Counted from the stretch's first letter, positions 23,695 through 31,855 are shown. The stretch: 36,569 nt of DNA from Parvularcula sp038745625 (GCA_038745625.1 JBCDLG010000024.1:1-36569), one strand, 5' to 3'. Translations and numbers: made by a program. Notes: generated from the sequence alone by a model not told the origin.

Positions 23695-25154
23695 GGGCCG
23701 AGCGCCTCGAGCACCGAAACGATCCGTTGAGGGAGCTGATCAGCGTTGAGCCCCGGCCCCGCCCCGCGCGCTGCATCGGCATGGACCCAGGCCCCTGCTG
23801 CTGCGGCCTTCACGGGCGTCAGGCCCTTGGCGAGGAACCCGCCGATGAGGCCGGCGAGCACGTCGCCAGAACCCGCTGTGGCGAGCGCTGGCGTGCCATG
23901 ATTGCTCATCACCGTCGGCTCACCGGTTTTAGAAATGACCGTGGTTGGCCCTTTCAAAAGCACGGCGGCGCCGGAAAGCTCAGCTGCCTTCTCCGTCCGG
24001 ATGCGCTTATCCCCTTTAAGATCGGGGAAGAGGCGGGAGAACTCGCCCTCATGCGGCGTCAACACACAAGAGCCGTGGAGCATCTCAAAAAATTCCTCCG
24101 CACGCCCCTCATATAGGGTCAGCGCATCGGCATCGAGAACACAAGGCCGTTTGCTTTTGAGCACCGTCTCAACGACTTCAGCTGCTTTGTCCGCATGCCC
24201 CATGCCTGGTCCCAGGACGACGGCTCCGACCCGGTCGCTTAAGAAGGCTTCAAGCGCCTCACCTTCACTCAGTGGTTTGACCATCACGGCATCAAAGCTG
24301 GCCGCAGCGAACTCCGCGCCGCTGAGTGGCGAGAGGAACGTCACCGCCCCCGCGCCCGAAACGCTGGCCGCCCTGGCAGACAGACGCCCCGCACCGCCCT
24401 TAAGGCCCGGCCCTCCTATAACGCAGACATGGCCGCGCTGATATTTGTGGGTCTCGCGCACCGTCGTGCAGAGATCATCCCTCCACAGACAAGGGGCATT
24501 CCAGATCGCACCCATATCATCTGCTTGAGGATCAATACCGATATCGCATAGGAACACCCGGCCTGAGTGCTCGGCACCCGCGCCTAAGAGATGGCCGGGC
24601 TTTAGCCGGTGAAACGTCACGGTGACGTCGGCACGAACCGCTGTCCCCCTGATCTCGCCCGTAGCGCCGTCAATGCCGCTCGGCAGGTCAATCGCCAGCA
24701 CCTGGGCCTTCGACGCATTGAGCTTCTCGATGACGCGGGCGTTTTCGCCGCTCACCGGGCGGGCGAGGCCTGCGCCGAGAACGGCATCGATCACCAGGCC
24801 AGATGGCGCGGGATCGAATACCCCTGATGGCCGAATATAGGCGGTGAGCCCGTCAGGGGCCGCATGCTCGGCATCGAGTCCGCCGCCAAGGTCGATGATC
24901 TCAAGCGGCCAGCCCGCCTCGGCCAGCAACGCCGCCAGCATCCAGCCGTCCTCGCCATTCTGACCAGGCCCACACAGAACGGCGACCGGACGCCGGGTGA
25001 ACTGCGCACGCAGGACGCGGAAGACGGCGCGCGCCGCCCGCGCGATCAGCTTGCCGCGCGGTGTGCCTGCATCAATCGTCCGCTGATCCGCAGCAGCCAT
25101 CGCAGCGGGCGTGACCAACCCGCGCTCCAAGACCGCTTGCGTTTCAAACTCCAT
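23691..25154 (-). CDS. nnr: Bifunctional NAD(P)H-hydrate epimerase / ADP-dependent NAD(P)H-hydrate dehydratase
   Basis: Repairs damaged NADHX/NADPHX: the N-terminal YjeF_N domain (about 1-215) epimerises the hydrate and the C-terminal kinase-like domain (about 225-487) dehydrates the S form using ADP. The N-domain shows LVTPAAMAAAD and VLCGPGQNGEDGWM; the C-domain shows LTPHEGEFSRLFPD, LLKGPTTVI and GTPALATAGSGDVLAGLIGG with the catalytic Asp in GSGD. The usual epimerase loop is GPGNNGGDG, whereas here it is GPGQNGEDG (62-70), so epimerase activity could be altered. Length of 487 is normal. Convergent with DUF1428 and divergent from dprA. Confidence 0.94.
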   Translation of the reverse strand: MEFETQAVLERGLVTPAAMAAADQRTIDAGTPRGKLIARAARAVFRVLRAQFTRRPVAVLCGPGQNGEDGWMLAALLAEAGWPLEIIDLGGGLDAEHAAPDGLTAYIRPSGVFDPAPSGLVIDAVLGAGLARPVSGENARVIEKLNASKAQVLAIDLPSGIDGATGEIRGTAVRADVTVTFHRLKPGHLLGAGAEHSGRVFLCDIGIDPQADDMGAIWNAPCLWRDDLCTTVRETHKYQRGHVCVIGGPGLKGGAGRLSARAASVSGAGAVTFLSPLSGAEFAAASFDAVMVKPLSEGEALEAFLSDRVGAVVLGPGMGHADKAAEVVETVLKSKRPCVLDADALTLYEGRAEEFFEMLHGSCVLTPHEGEFSRLFPDLKGDKRIRTEKAAELSGAAVLLKGPTTVISKTGEPTVMSNHGTPALATAGSGDVLAGLIGGFLAKGLTPVKAAAAGAWVHADAARGAGPGLNADQLPQRIVSVLEALGP

Positions 25155-25286
25155 GACACCGCTTCCCCAGCCGCGGACGGCGTAACGCGCCGCGGAAAAA
25201 CGCTACGTGTTGAACAAGATAACGCAAGAGCGTTGCCAAGCCCTTGGCAGTGGACCGGGCCACTTTGTTCGGCCACTGTTGCCGAC

Positions 25287-26423
25287 GTGCAAGGTGAAAT
25301 CGACCACAACGAACGGCTGTGCCGCCTGAGGCTAGCGCGCTCGCGCGGCGTCGGGCCACTGACATATCGCCAACTTCTTCAACGGTTTGGCTCTGCGGAG
25401 GCCGCCATTGGCGCGATCGTTGACGGCGAGGTGCGCGCCAAAGGCCGTACCATTGGCTTGCTGCCAGCAGACATCGCGGCGCAAGAGCGCGCCGCTATCA
25501 AAAAAAGTGATGGTCAGCTCATCACCTTTGGGGAAGCGGCCTATCCTGAACCGCTGGCCGCGATCGCCGACCCGCCGCCGATCCTCACCCTGCGCGGGGA
25601 TCGGGGCCTGATCACCAAGCCGATGATCGCGATCGTGGGGGCGAGGAACGCCTCAGCCGCCGGGCGTAGCTTCGCCCGCTCGCTCGCCCGCGATCTGGGC
25701 GATGAAGGCTATGTTGTGGTCTCGGGTCTCGCCCGCGGCATGGACGGAGCGGCGCACGAGGGCGCGCTTGAGACAGGGACGGTCGCCGTGCTCGCCGGCG
25801 GGGCGGACAACGTCTATCCGCCGGAGCATACCCGCCTCTACGCCGATATCGTCCGGCAAGGCGCCGTGCTCTCCGAGCAGCCGCTTGGCATGGTCGCCCG
25901 GGCAAGGGACTTTCCCAAACGCAACCGTATCGTCTCCGGACTTAGCCTTGGCGTGGTCGTGGTCGAAGCGGCGGAGCGGTCAGGGACACTGATCACCGCG
26001 CGGCTTGCCTCCGAGCAGGGCCGCGATGTCTTCGCCGTGCCCGGATCTCCGATGGATCCGCGCTGCGCCGGGACCAATCAGCTGCTGCGGCGCGGCGCGA
26101 TCCTGCTTCGCGATGCCCAGGATGTCGTTACGGAGCTCGCCAACACCCGGAGCAGTTTGTTCGAGCCCGAGGGCCTCGATTGGCACATCGATGACGAGGC
26201 AACAGATGAGGCACCGCAAGGGTTGAAGGAGCAGCTCCTCAACCTCCTCAGCTACACGCCGATCCACCGCGACGCCCTCATCGCCGAAGCCAAGGCGCCG
26301 GCCGCTGTGGTCGCGATGGCCCTTCTGGACCTGGTGCTCGAAGGGCGCATCACCGAGGAAAACGGCGGCGGCTATACGTTGGCAGAGCCGTCTTCGGAAA
26401 CCGCCGAGGTCTTCGGAACATAG
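25287..26423 (+). CDS. dprA: DNA-processing protein DprA
   Basis: Single-stranded DNA-binding protein that loads RecA on incoming DNA during transformation. From GTG 25287 the product is 378 residues, close to the family norm; the open frame extends further upstream but lacks family sequence and runs antisense to the nnr gene. N-terminal SAM-like region (RLARSRGVGPLTYRQLLQRF), Rossmann core with IVGARNASAAGR, SGLARGMDGAAHEGAL, FPKRNRIVSGLS and SGTLITARLASEQGRDVF, and a C-terminal winged-helix domain (about 305-365). No clear ribosome-binding site precedes the GTG. The 3' end overlaps the convergent hydrolase gene by 52 nt. No other competence genes are in the window. Confidence 0.94.
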   Translation: MQGEIDHNERLCRLRLARSRGVGPLTYRQLLQRFGSAEAAIGAIVDGEVRAKGRTIGLLPADIAAQERAAIKKSDGQLITFGEAAYPEPLAAIADPPPILTLRGDRGLITKPMIAIVGARNASAAGRSFARSLARDLGDEGYVVVSGLARGMDGAAHEGALETGTVAVLAGGADNVYPPEHTRLYADIVRQGAVLSEQPLGMVARARDFPKRNRIVSGLSLGVVVVEAAERSGTLITARLASEQGRDVFAVPGSPMDPRCAGTNQLLRRGAILLRDAQDVVTELANTRSSLFEPEGLDWHIDDEATDEAPQGLKEQLLNLLSYTPIHRDALIAEAKAPAAVVAMALLDLVLEGRITEENGGGYTLAEPSSETAEVFGT

Positions 26424-27337
26424 CGGTCAGCGAAACGGTCAAATGCGTCCCAGAACTGGTCGCGGTACTGATCTTGTTCCATGAACAGCTCGTGAAGAGC
26501 GCCCTCCACCTTCACCAGCTCGAACTTACCAGGATGATGCGCCGCAAGCACGTCATGGTGGGTGGCATCGACCCAGCTGTCTTCCCGGGCACTGACGATC
26601 AAGATCGGTACATCGATGCCTTCGATCACGCCTGGCTTTTGCAAGGCAGCCTGGGCCTTTTGAAACGCGTCGACAAAGTGAAAAGTGGGCCGCGGCAGCG
26701 CGAGCTCTTCGTCCGCAATTAGAAGATCGCGCAAGAAAGCGTGACGGCCAGCATCCGATGTCAGCGTGTTGCCCTCAAACGTCATCGCATTGTTGGCCGC
26801 GCGCGCCGGTTGATCACCCATCCCAAGGGCGATCAACGTCCCGCACACACCGCCGATCAAGCCGCGCATCACCGGTGATTTGTATAGCCGTGTCGCGGGT
26901 GCCGACAGCATCGCCGCCTCGGCTTTGCCGCCCCTTGCAAGCCATGAGAGGCCAATCAGCCCGCCCATCGAATGGGTGACAATAGTCAGGCGCTCCGCCT
27001 GCAGATGATCAACAACAGCATCGACGTCATCCACATGCTTGGTGAAATCATCGATCCGCCCGCGACCATCATCGTCGGTCAGCCTTTGGCTGAGGCCCTG
27101 CCCGCGCGGATCGATACAGCTGACGTCGAAGCCGCGATCAATAAGATCAAGCGCCACCTCGCCATATTTCTCCGCAGGCTCAGCCCAGCCAGGGATGACG
27201 AGCGCCTTGCCGCGCTCGCCTGATCCGCCGAAATGCAGCAGGCGGATCTTGGCGCCGTCGCGACTGTCGATCCATTCCGCATGCGTGCCTTCTGGCATTG
27301 GAACACTGTCCACATGAACAAAACGCGCGTTTGTCAT
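26372..27337 (-). CDS. Alpha/beta hydrolase (monoacylglycerol lipase / lysophospholipase-like)
   Basis: A 321-residue serine hydrolase without a signal peptide. The fold landmarks are the N-terminal strand and oxyanion region (LVIPGWAEPAEKYG), CIDPRGQGLSQR, the nucleophile Ser123 in VTHSMGGLIG, the acid Asp in SAREDSWVD and the His in ALHELFMEQDQYRD. This pattern fits the Hydrolase_4 / lysophospholipase L2 and monoglyceride lipase group, acting on lipids or small esters. The ATG overlaps the upstream SCP2-like gene stop by 4 nt, suggesting coupled expression and perhaps a lipid-related role for the set. Confidence 0.92.
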   Translation of the reverse strand: MTNARFVHVDSVPMPEGTHAEWIDSRDGAKIRLLHFGGSGERGKALVIPGWAEPAEKYGEVALDLIDRGFDVSCIDPRGQGLSQRLTDDDGRGRIDDFTKHVDDVDAVVDHLQAERLTIVTHSMGGLIGLSWLARGGKAEAAMLSAPATRLYKSPVMRGLIGGVCGTLIALGMGDQPARAANNAMTFEGNTLTSDAGRHAFLRDLLIADEELALPRPTFHFVDAFQKAQAALQKPGVIEGIDVPILIVSAREDSWVDATHHDVLAAHHPGKFELVKVEGALHELFMEQDQYRDQFWDAFDRFADRYVPKTSAVSEDGSANV

Positions 27338-27651
27338 TCCGCCCCCTTGAGCTCAATGCGCGACATCACGGCCATGTCGCCCGATATTTTCACGCGGCCC
27401 GACGTGTAGGCCGTCTCAAATTGCCGCTGACCCGATAGGATCAGCGATAGGGTCGAGCGGTCGCTGCGCCAAAGGCAGAACCGCCCACCAACCTCTGGCG
27501 GCGCCTTGTCGCTCACCATGATCGCATCACCGCGACCATCGACCCAGAGCGATGATCCGTCATCGGTACACTCCACGCGCAAGACCCCTGCGAACGGCGC
27601 CAGGAAAGCGCTCTTCGCAGGGTCGAGAAGATTATCTGCAGCCCTACTCAA
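27334..27651 (-). CDS. Small SCP2-like protein
   Basis: A 105-residue protein whose C-terminal half (TLSLILSGQRQFETAYTSGRVKISGDMAVM) matches the SCP2 sterol/lipid-carrier fold pattern, including the GRVKISGDM turn. SCP2 proteins bind hydrophobic ligands. It starts with TTG at 27651, overlapping the end of the methyltransferase gene by 8 nt, and its stop overlaps the hydrolase start by 4 nt. The start codon is not certain, but the only other candidates are far inside. The lipid-binding role is inferred from pattern and from the neighbouring hydrolase. Confidence 0.75.
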   Translation of the reverse strand: MSRAADNLLDPAKSAFLAPFAGVLRVECTDDGSSLWVDGRGDAIMVSDKAPPEVGGRFCLWRSDRSTLSLILSGQRQFETAYTSGRVKISGDMAVMSRIELKGAE

Positions 27652-28585
27652 GCAGCGCTTCCGTCGGTTCAGCTTCAGGCTTCTTGAAACGGAGCGTCAT
27701 CCGATCGCTTTCGCCGATCGCAAGGTACTCTTCCGGGTCAAAACCTTCCGGTGCCTCGCCGTTGCGGTCGGCGGTACGGCTGCTTGGGCGCAGCGTCCAC
27801 ACACCGAAGGGATGATCCGCGTCGTCATTGGGGTTCGCGTTGACCTCGGACTCGCCATCGAAAACGAAGCCCGCTTCTTCGGCTAAGCGCCTCACGGTCG
27901 AAACCTTGACGTAGCCGGAGCGTTGCTCAGCCGCATCGTCCGCCTGTTCGGGAAGACGGTGATCCACAACACCAAGGACACCGCCAGGCTTCAGCGCCTC
28001 ATAAAACGCAGCAAAGGCGGCGGGTGCCCACTCGCCCATTTGGAAATTGTGCACATTGCGGAAGGTGAGGACATAGTCGGCCGAGCCTGCTGGCGCGATG
28101 TCGACATTCTCTGCCGAGAGGCCGGTGAGCTCAATCGGGCCGTAAACCTCTGGCGCGCCGACGAAATTCTCTGTGAACCGAGCAAGGCTTGACTGACCGA
28201 AAGGCCCGTCGGGGTGGAAATGCGCCGCATAGTAGGTGCCGCCGCCCGCAGTCACATAAGGCGCCAATATCTCTGTGTACCAACCACCGCCGGGCCAAAT
28301 CTCCACCACTGTGTCGCCAGGCTCAACGCCGAAAAAGGCGATGGTCTCAGCGGGGTTGCGGAATTCATCGCGCGCTTTGTTGTCAGCCGAGCGCAGATCA
28401 GAAGCAACGGCCGCAGCGAGCGCCGCTTCAGCGGGATCAACCTCGGGGACCGCGACGTTGGCGGCCATCTCGTCCGCTGGCGCTTCCGGTGCGGCGGCCT
28501 CGGGCTCAGACGCGGTCTCGACCGCTGGCTCTGAGCACGCCGCCGCGCTGATCAACAACAAGGAGAGAAGGAAACGGTGGGTCAT
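27644..28585 (-). CDS. Predicted lipoprotein class I SAM-dependent methyltransferase
   Basis: A 313-residue protein. The N-terminus MTHRFLLSLLLISAAACSEP looks like a lipoprotein signal with the lipid-modified Cys at 17, followed by an acidic Ala/Glu/Pro-rich linker to about residue 50. The body carries a methyltransferase fold: FFGVEPGDTVVEIWPGGGWY (SAM-binding loop), then YVLTFRNVHNF and ALKPGGVLGVVDHR. GGAGG lies 6 nt upstream of the ATG at 28585; an ATG at 28588 and others further out are alternatives. If the signal is real, the enzyme sits outside the cytoplasm, where SAM is not expected; such exported methyltransferase-like proteins occur in related bacteria but their role is unclear. 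Overlaps the SCP2-like gene. Confidence 0.86.
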   Translation of the reverse strand: MTHRFLLSLLLISAAACSEPAVETASEPEAAAPEAPADEMAANVAVPEVDPAEAALAAAVASDLRSADNKARDEFRNPAETIAFFGVEPGDTVVEIWPGGGWYTEILAPYVTAGGGTYYAAHFHPDGPFGQSSLARFTENFVGAPEVYGPIELTGLSAENVDIAPAGSADYVLTFRNVHNFQMGEWAPAAFAAFYEALKPGGVLGVVDHRLPEQADDAAEQRSGYVKVSTVRRLAEEAGFVFDGESEVNANPNDDADHPFGVWTLRPSSRTADRNGEAPEGFDPEEYLAIGESDRMTLRFKKPEAEPTEALLE

Positions 28586-28660
28586 CATCGACCTCCATAG
28601 CATCGTCGCCCCCTCCCTACCGGTTATCGCCGCGCCAGCAAGAGAGCGAAACCGTCCCCC

Positions 28661-28689
28661 CTTGAACCTGCTAAATCCCGGCCCAATCT
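28661..28689 (+). promoter_or_regulatory. Candidate heat-shock (RpoH-type) promoter for hsp20
   Basis: CTTGAA at 28661-28666 and CCCAATCT at 28682-28689 resemble the heat-shock sigma consensus (CTTGAA and CCCCATnT) with normal spacing, and lie about 75 nt before the Hsp20 start. The match in the -10 part is imperfect. Confidence 0.42.
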
Positions 28690-28763
28690 CTCTGGAACGG
28701 GGCGCCATAATGGGCCCTGTCGTGCCGCTTTGGCGCGTTTGTCTTTGCTCAGTGGAGAATGAC

Positions 28764-29237
28764 ATGAGAACCTACGACATGACCCCCCTTTACCGCACCA
28801 GCGTTGGCTTTGACCGCATGCTCAACGAGCTTTTTGACGGTCTCAGCAAAGCCGAAACAGGCGGATACCCCCCTTACAACATCGAAGAGGTCGACGAGAA
28901 CCAGTACAGCATCACCATCGCTGTCGCCGGGTTCACCGAAGACGAACTCGACATCGAGGTGACCGACCGCAGCTTGCGGATCACCGGCAGCCGCAACTCT
29001 GAGGACACCACCCGGAAATTCCTCCACCAAGGGATCGCCGGTCGGAGTTTTGAGCGCCGCTTCCATCTCGCCCAGCACCTCAAAGTGCGCGGCGCTGAGC
29101 TGAAAAACGGTCTTCTGCACATCGCGCTCGAGCGTGAGATCCCTGAGGCCATGAAGCCCCGGAAGATCTCCATCGGCGCAGGCGACACGCAAGGCTCCAA
29201 GCCGCGGGTGATCACCAGCGACGGTGAAGCCGCCTAA
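28764..29237 (+). CDS. Small heat-shock protein, Hsp20/IbpA family
   Basis: ATP-independent holdase that binds unfolding proteins. From ATG 28764 (GGAGA 5-6 nt upstream) it has 157 residues: an N-terminal region with LYRTSVGFDRMLNELFDGL, the alpha-crystallin domain (about 35-130; PYNIEEVDENQYSITIAVAGF, ELKNGLLHIALERE) and a C-terminal ISI motif for oligomer contacts. This is the IbpA-like class found in alphaproteobacteria. The open frame upstream of 28764 lies antisense to the methyltransferase gene and is not part of it. Confidence 0.95.
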   Translation: MRTYDMTPLYRTSVGFDRMLNELFDGLSKAETGGYPPYNIEEVDENQYSITIAVAGFTEDELDIEVTDRSLRITGSRNSEDTTRKFLHQGIAGRSFERRFHLAQHLKVRGAELKNGLLHIALEREIPEAMKPRKISIGAGDTQGSKPRVITSDGEAA

Positions 29238-29299
29238 CCAGCGCGCTCCTTTCTCTGCCCCCATGGCCGATGGCCACCGTGACAGCGGTGGCCATCGGC

Positions 29300-30250
29300 T
29301 CATTGTTGATCGAGGACGGAAAGAGCGAAGGTGATGACGTCGGCCTCATACGCCTCAAGCACGCCGTCGGCAGCCCCCTGATACGCCGTGAAGGCGACGC
29401 GCTCGCCCCTTCGAACCGTGACAAGCTCAAGCGGGCCCTCAAAAAAGAGGTGCCCAGCATTTTCGTAGAAGATGAACTCGACGGGCCGATCCTTCGCCTG
29501 CTGATCCAACACCCAGTCCTCCACCGAGACCGGCGAGTTGGGATAGGTCCTTTTCCAAACAAAGTCCGTATCCGATGTTCCCGCCCAGGTGTCGAGGGCG
29601 CCGAAGGGAATGATGGTCGAGATATCATAGTCACCTAGGGTAAAACCTGTGCCCGCAGGCGCCTCGGACACAATCCCCCGGACACCCGCAATATCGGCGG
29701 CTTCGGAACCGGCATAGAGAACGACCCGACCGCCATTGGATCCGCCATAGAGGATGATGTTGTCACTGTCCCAATCATCTCTAGACGACGCATAGGCCAG
29801 CGCTCCCCGGAAGACGTTCCAGATCATGTTTTGCTTGCCTTTGTTGGTGACACGGCGGGTCACAAACGCCCAATCGTCAAACCCGTTCATCTCGTAGGAA
29901 TCGAAAGACAGGGTCGCAAAGCCGTAGCGACGGAACATCGCCACGCGCGCGGCATCGTCTTCCCGAAACCCTGCACCACCATGGGCGTAGATCATCAACG
30001 GCGGATTGGTGATGCCCTCGGGCACCCAGATCTCCACCGATGGATGCGCCGGATCAAACACAGCAAACGGACCATCGAGCGAGAAAAAACCGCGGGTGCC
30101 CACTGACCGGAGCGACGGCACCGTATCCGGCGGGACAGCTGACGGCCCGCGGGCAGCCCCTTGATCGGCCTGGGGCTGATCAGGTGCCCCCGCACATCCC
30201 AGCAAGACGAGACTGGTTAGAGCAAAAAAACCCCTTGATATCCAACGCAT
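29300..30250 (-). CDS. Lipoprotein alpha/beta hydrolase (dienelactone hydrolase-like)
   Basis: A 316-residue predicted lipoprotein: MRWISRGFFALTSLVLLGCA with lipobox Cys19, then a Gln/Pro/Ala-rich linker. The hydrolase body shows the oxyanion segment IYAHGGAGF (about 87-95), the nucleophile Ser171 in YGGSNGGRV, and a late His in NAGHLFFEG, as in dienelactone hydrolase or acylaminoacyl-peptidase-like enzymes. It likely acts on esters or small molecules at the cell surface; substrate unknown. A dyad resembling BlaI/MecI operators lies 20-35 nt before the start codon. Not adjacent to any obvious pathway genes. Confidence 0.88.
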   Translation of the reverse strand: MRWISRGFFALTSLVLLGCAGAPDQPQADQGAARGPSAVPPDTVPSLRSVGTRGFFSLDGPFAVFDPAHPSVEIWVPEGITNPPLMIYAHGGAGFREDDAARVAMFRRYGFATLSFDSYEMNGFDDWAFVTRRVTNKGKQNMIWNVFRGALAYASSRDDWDSDNIILYGGSNGGRVVLYAGSEAADIAGVRGIVSEAPAGTGFTLGDYDISTIIPFGALDTWAGTSDTDFVWKRTYPNSPVSVEDWVLDQQAKDRPVEFIFYENAGHLFFEGPLELVTVRRGERVAFTAYQGAADGVLEAYEADVITFALSVLDQQ

Positions 30251-30269
30251 GATACTCTCAGACCCCGGT

Positions 30270-30285
30270 GACTATAGTTGTAGTC
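30270..30285 (-). promoter_or_regulatory. Candidate BlaI/MecI-type operator upstream of the lipoprotein hydrolase
   Basis: GACTATA-GT-TGTAGTC: the two 7-bp half-sites are symmetric at 6 of 7 positions and match the GACTACAnnTGTAGTC pattern known for the BlaI/MecI repressor family. It lies just upstream of the hydrolase start at 30250, where a repressor would block transcription. No BlaI-like gene is in the window. Confidence 0.42.
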
Positions 30286-30399
30286 AACCAGAGGCAGGCC
30301 CATGCCGCAAGCCAGATTACGCTTTGATACATCCTCCCCAGACCCTGAACGGCAGCTCAGCAATTGTGAGCGCATCACGGACAGGCTAGCGTTTCACCC

Positions 30400-30765
30400 A
30401 TGAGGTTTCTCGCCGCCATCGCCGTTCTGTTCGTCGCTGCCCAGCATTTTGGGTTTTTGGTGCTGGAAATGTTTTTCTGGGATCACCCTATCGGCCGAGA
30501 GACGTTTGGGATGACCCCGGAGGAATCAGCAATATCAGCGCCCCTCGCCGCCAACCAGGGCCTCTATAACGGGTTTCTCGCCACTGGCCTGCTCTGGGGC
30601 CTGTTCGCGGGGAAGCGAGACGTTGTGATCTTCTTCTTGCTCTGCGTCATGGTCGCCGGCGTGTTTGGCGCCATCACGGCGAAACCGACGATCGTTTTGG
30701 TCCAGGGCGGCCCTGCCCTGCTGGCGCTGCTGCTAACATTGGCCGCAGGGCGACGCGAACCGTGA
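30400..30765 (+). CDS. DUF1304 family membrane protein
   Basis: A 121-residue protein with four predicted membrane helices. The family pattern is visible in the first helix (AAIAVLFVAAQHFGFLVLEMFFW), in the cytoplasmic loop (TFGMTPEE) and in AANQGLYNGFLATGLLWGLF; DUF1304 proteins are small and of unknown function. The ATG at 30400 has no strong ribosome-binding site. It lies between a divergent hydrolase gene and a convergent LysR gene, apparently monocistronic. Confidence 0.9.
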   Translation: MRFLAAIAVLFVAAQHFGFLVLEMFFWDHPIGRETFGMTPEESAISAPLAANQGLYNGFLATGLLWGLFAGKRDVVIFFLLCVMVAGVFGAITAKPTIVLVQGGPALLALLLTLAAGRREP

Positions 30766-30786
30766 AGCCACGACCCAGTGCGCGCG

Positions 30787-31761
30787 CTAGGCCGTTACCG
30801 GCTCAAGCTCGGCGGTCGGAAGTTGGCGGGTAGCGCAGAGTGCCCCAATCTCGGTAATCAGACGATCACGCACCCAGCGGTGTTGCGGATCGTGGGTCCA
30901 GTTGGGGTGCCAACCCATAAAGAGCTCAAACCCGCCGAGCGGCACTGGCGCCGGGATCAACTCGATATTCGCCTCAGCGAAGCCCAGCACCGTGATCGGC
31001 CCGGTCAACACACAGTCGGTCTGCTGAAGGATTTGCAAGGCCAGCAAGAAAGTCTCAGCGCGATAAGCAATATGCCGGGTACGCCCCATGGCTTCCAGCT
31101 GTGCATCGACAACGCCCGTGGCCAGGCCTTCAGGGTTGATCAGGATGTGATCAGACTCGATGTACTGCTCAAGCGTCATGCCCTTTGTGAACGGATGACC
31201 TTTGCGCACGGCTGTGACGTAATGCTCTGAATAAAGTGGCTTCCGGACGAACTCATCGATATCGATGCCCGGCGGCAGGTTAAGGACCCGGGGCTCTGGC
31301 AAGATCACAGCGTCGATCTTGCCCGCGATCAGGTCCTGGGCATGGGGAACAGCGGGTTGAATGATATCGAGCTGCATGGTCGGGGCGTCAGGCAGCACCG
31401 CGTTCTTCCATGCCCGCACCACGGCAAGGCCAATGCCGTCGGTCACGGCGATACGGAACCGACCGGTCTGGCTCGTTGGATCGAAACTATCCTCCGCTAG
31501 GAGCACGTCGCGCATCCGGTCGATCGCCTCCGCAACCCGAGGCTGCAGCGCCTCCGCCTTTTTTGTCGGCAACATTGTCCGACCGGACTTGATCAACAGC
31601 GGATCGCCGAGCAATGAGCGGAGCCGACCAAGGGCGTGGCTGACCGTGGGCTGGGAGACTTCAAGCCGGGCCGCCGCCCGGGTCACGGATTGCTCGGTCA
31701 GCAACCAGTGCAACGTCAGAATCAAATTCAGATCTAGGTCTTCGAGTCGCGCTCTGCTCAT
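30787..31761 (-). CDS. LysR-family transcriptional regulator
   Basis: A 324-residue DNA-binding regulator. The winged helix-turn-helix (about 9-68) includes LILTLHWLLTEQSVTRAAARLEVSQPTVSHALGRLR, given here as the region around residues 13-48; the effector-binding domain covers about 95-300 (FRIAVTDGIGLAVVRAW, DAVILPEP, GWHPNWTHDPQHRWVRDRL). The NodD/LinR-like branch is suggested by the DLDLNLILTLHWLL start and the GW.P..THDPQHRW end. The inducer is unknown. It is divergent from a small secreted-protein gene, with a perfect dyad containing a T-N11-A box between them, so that gene and lysR itself are likely targets (inference). Confidence 0.94.
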   Translation of the reverse strand: MSRARLEDLDLNLILTLHWLLTEQSVTRAAARLEVSQPTVSHALGRLRSLLGDPLLIKSGRTMLPTKKAEALQPRVAEAIDRMRDVLLAEDSFDPTSQTGRFRIAVTDGIGLAVVRAWKNAVLPDAPTMQLDIIQPAVPHAQDLIAGKIDAVILPEPRVLNLPPGIDIDEFVRKPLYSEHYVTAVRKGHPFTKGMTLEQYIESDHILINPEGLATGVVDAQLEAMGRTRHIAYRAETFLLALQILQQTDCVLTGPITVLGFAEANIELIPAPVPLGGFELFMGWHPNWTHDPQHRWVRDRLITEIGALCATRQLPTAELEPVTA

Positions 31762-31776
31762 AGATCACACCTATAA

Positions 31777-31799
31777 CATATTTGCGATTTTCATATTTG
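31777..31799. repeat. Direct repeat CATATTTG in the lysR upstream region
   Basis: CATATTTG occurs at 31777-31784 and again at 31792-31799, a 15-bp period, within AT-rich DNA 15-40 nt upstream of the lysR start. Such phasing on one stretch may mark regulator sites; function unproven. Confidence 0.35.
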
Positions 31800-31825
31800 A
31801 ATTGATGGTTCTGAATGTCTAGTTC

Positions 31826-31840
31826 TTGTGCGTCGCACAA
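31826..31840. promoter_or_regulatory. Perfect dyad TTGTGCG-T-CGCACAA between lysR and the secreted-protein gene
   Basis: A 7-1-7 perfect inverted repeat with an internal T-N11-A box, the general signature of LysR-type sites. It lies 65 nt from the lysR start and only 5 nt before the GGAG ribosome-binding site of the small secreted-protein gene, so it could equally be an RNA hairpin limiting translation. Confidence 0.45.
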
Positions 31841-31855
31841 AACTGGAGTCATCCC

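Noticed and set aside
24864..25286. Upstream extension of dprA
   Set aside because: It lies antisense to the nnr gene and has no DprA sequence; the GTG at 25287 gives a normal-length protein.
28275..28763. Upstream extension of the hsp20 frame
   Set aside because: It is antisense to the methyltransferase gene and lacks Hsp20 sequence; ATG 28764 has a good ribosome-binding site.
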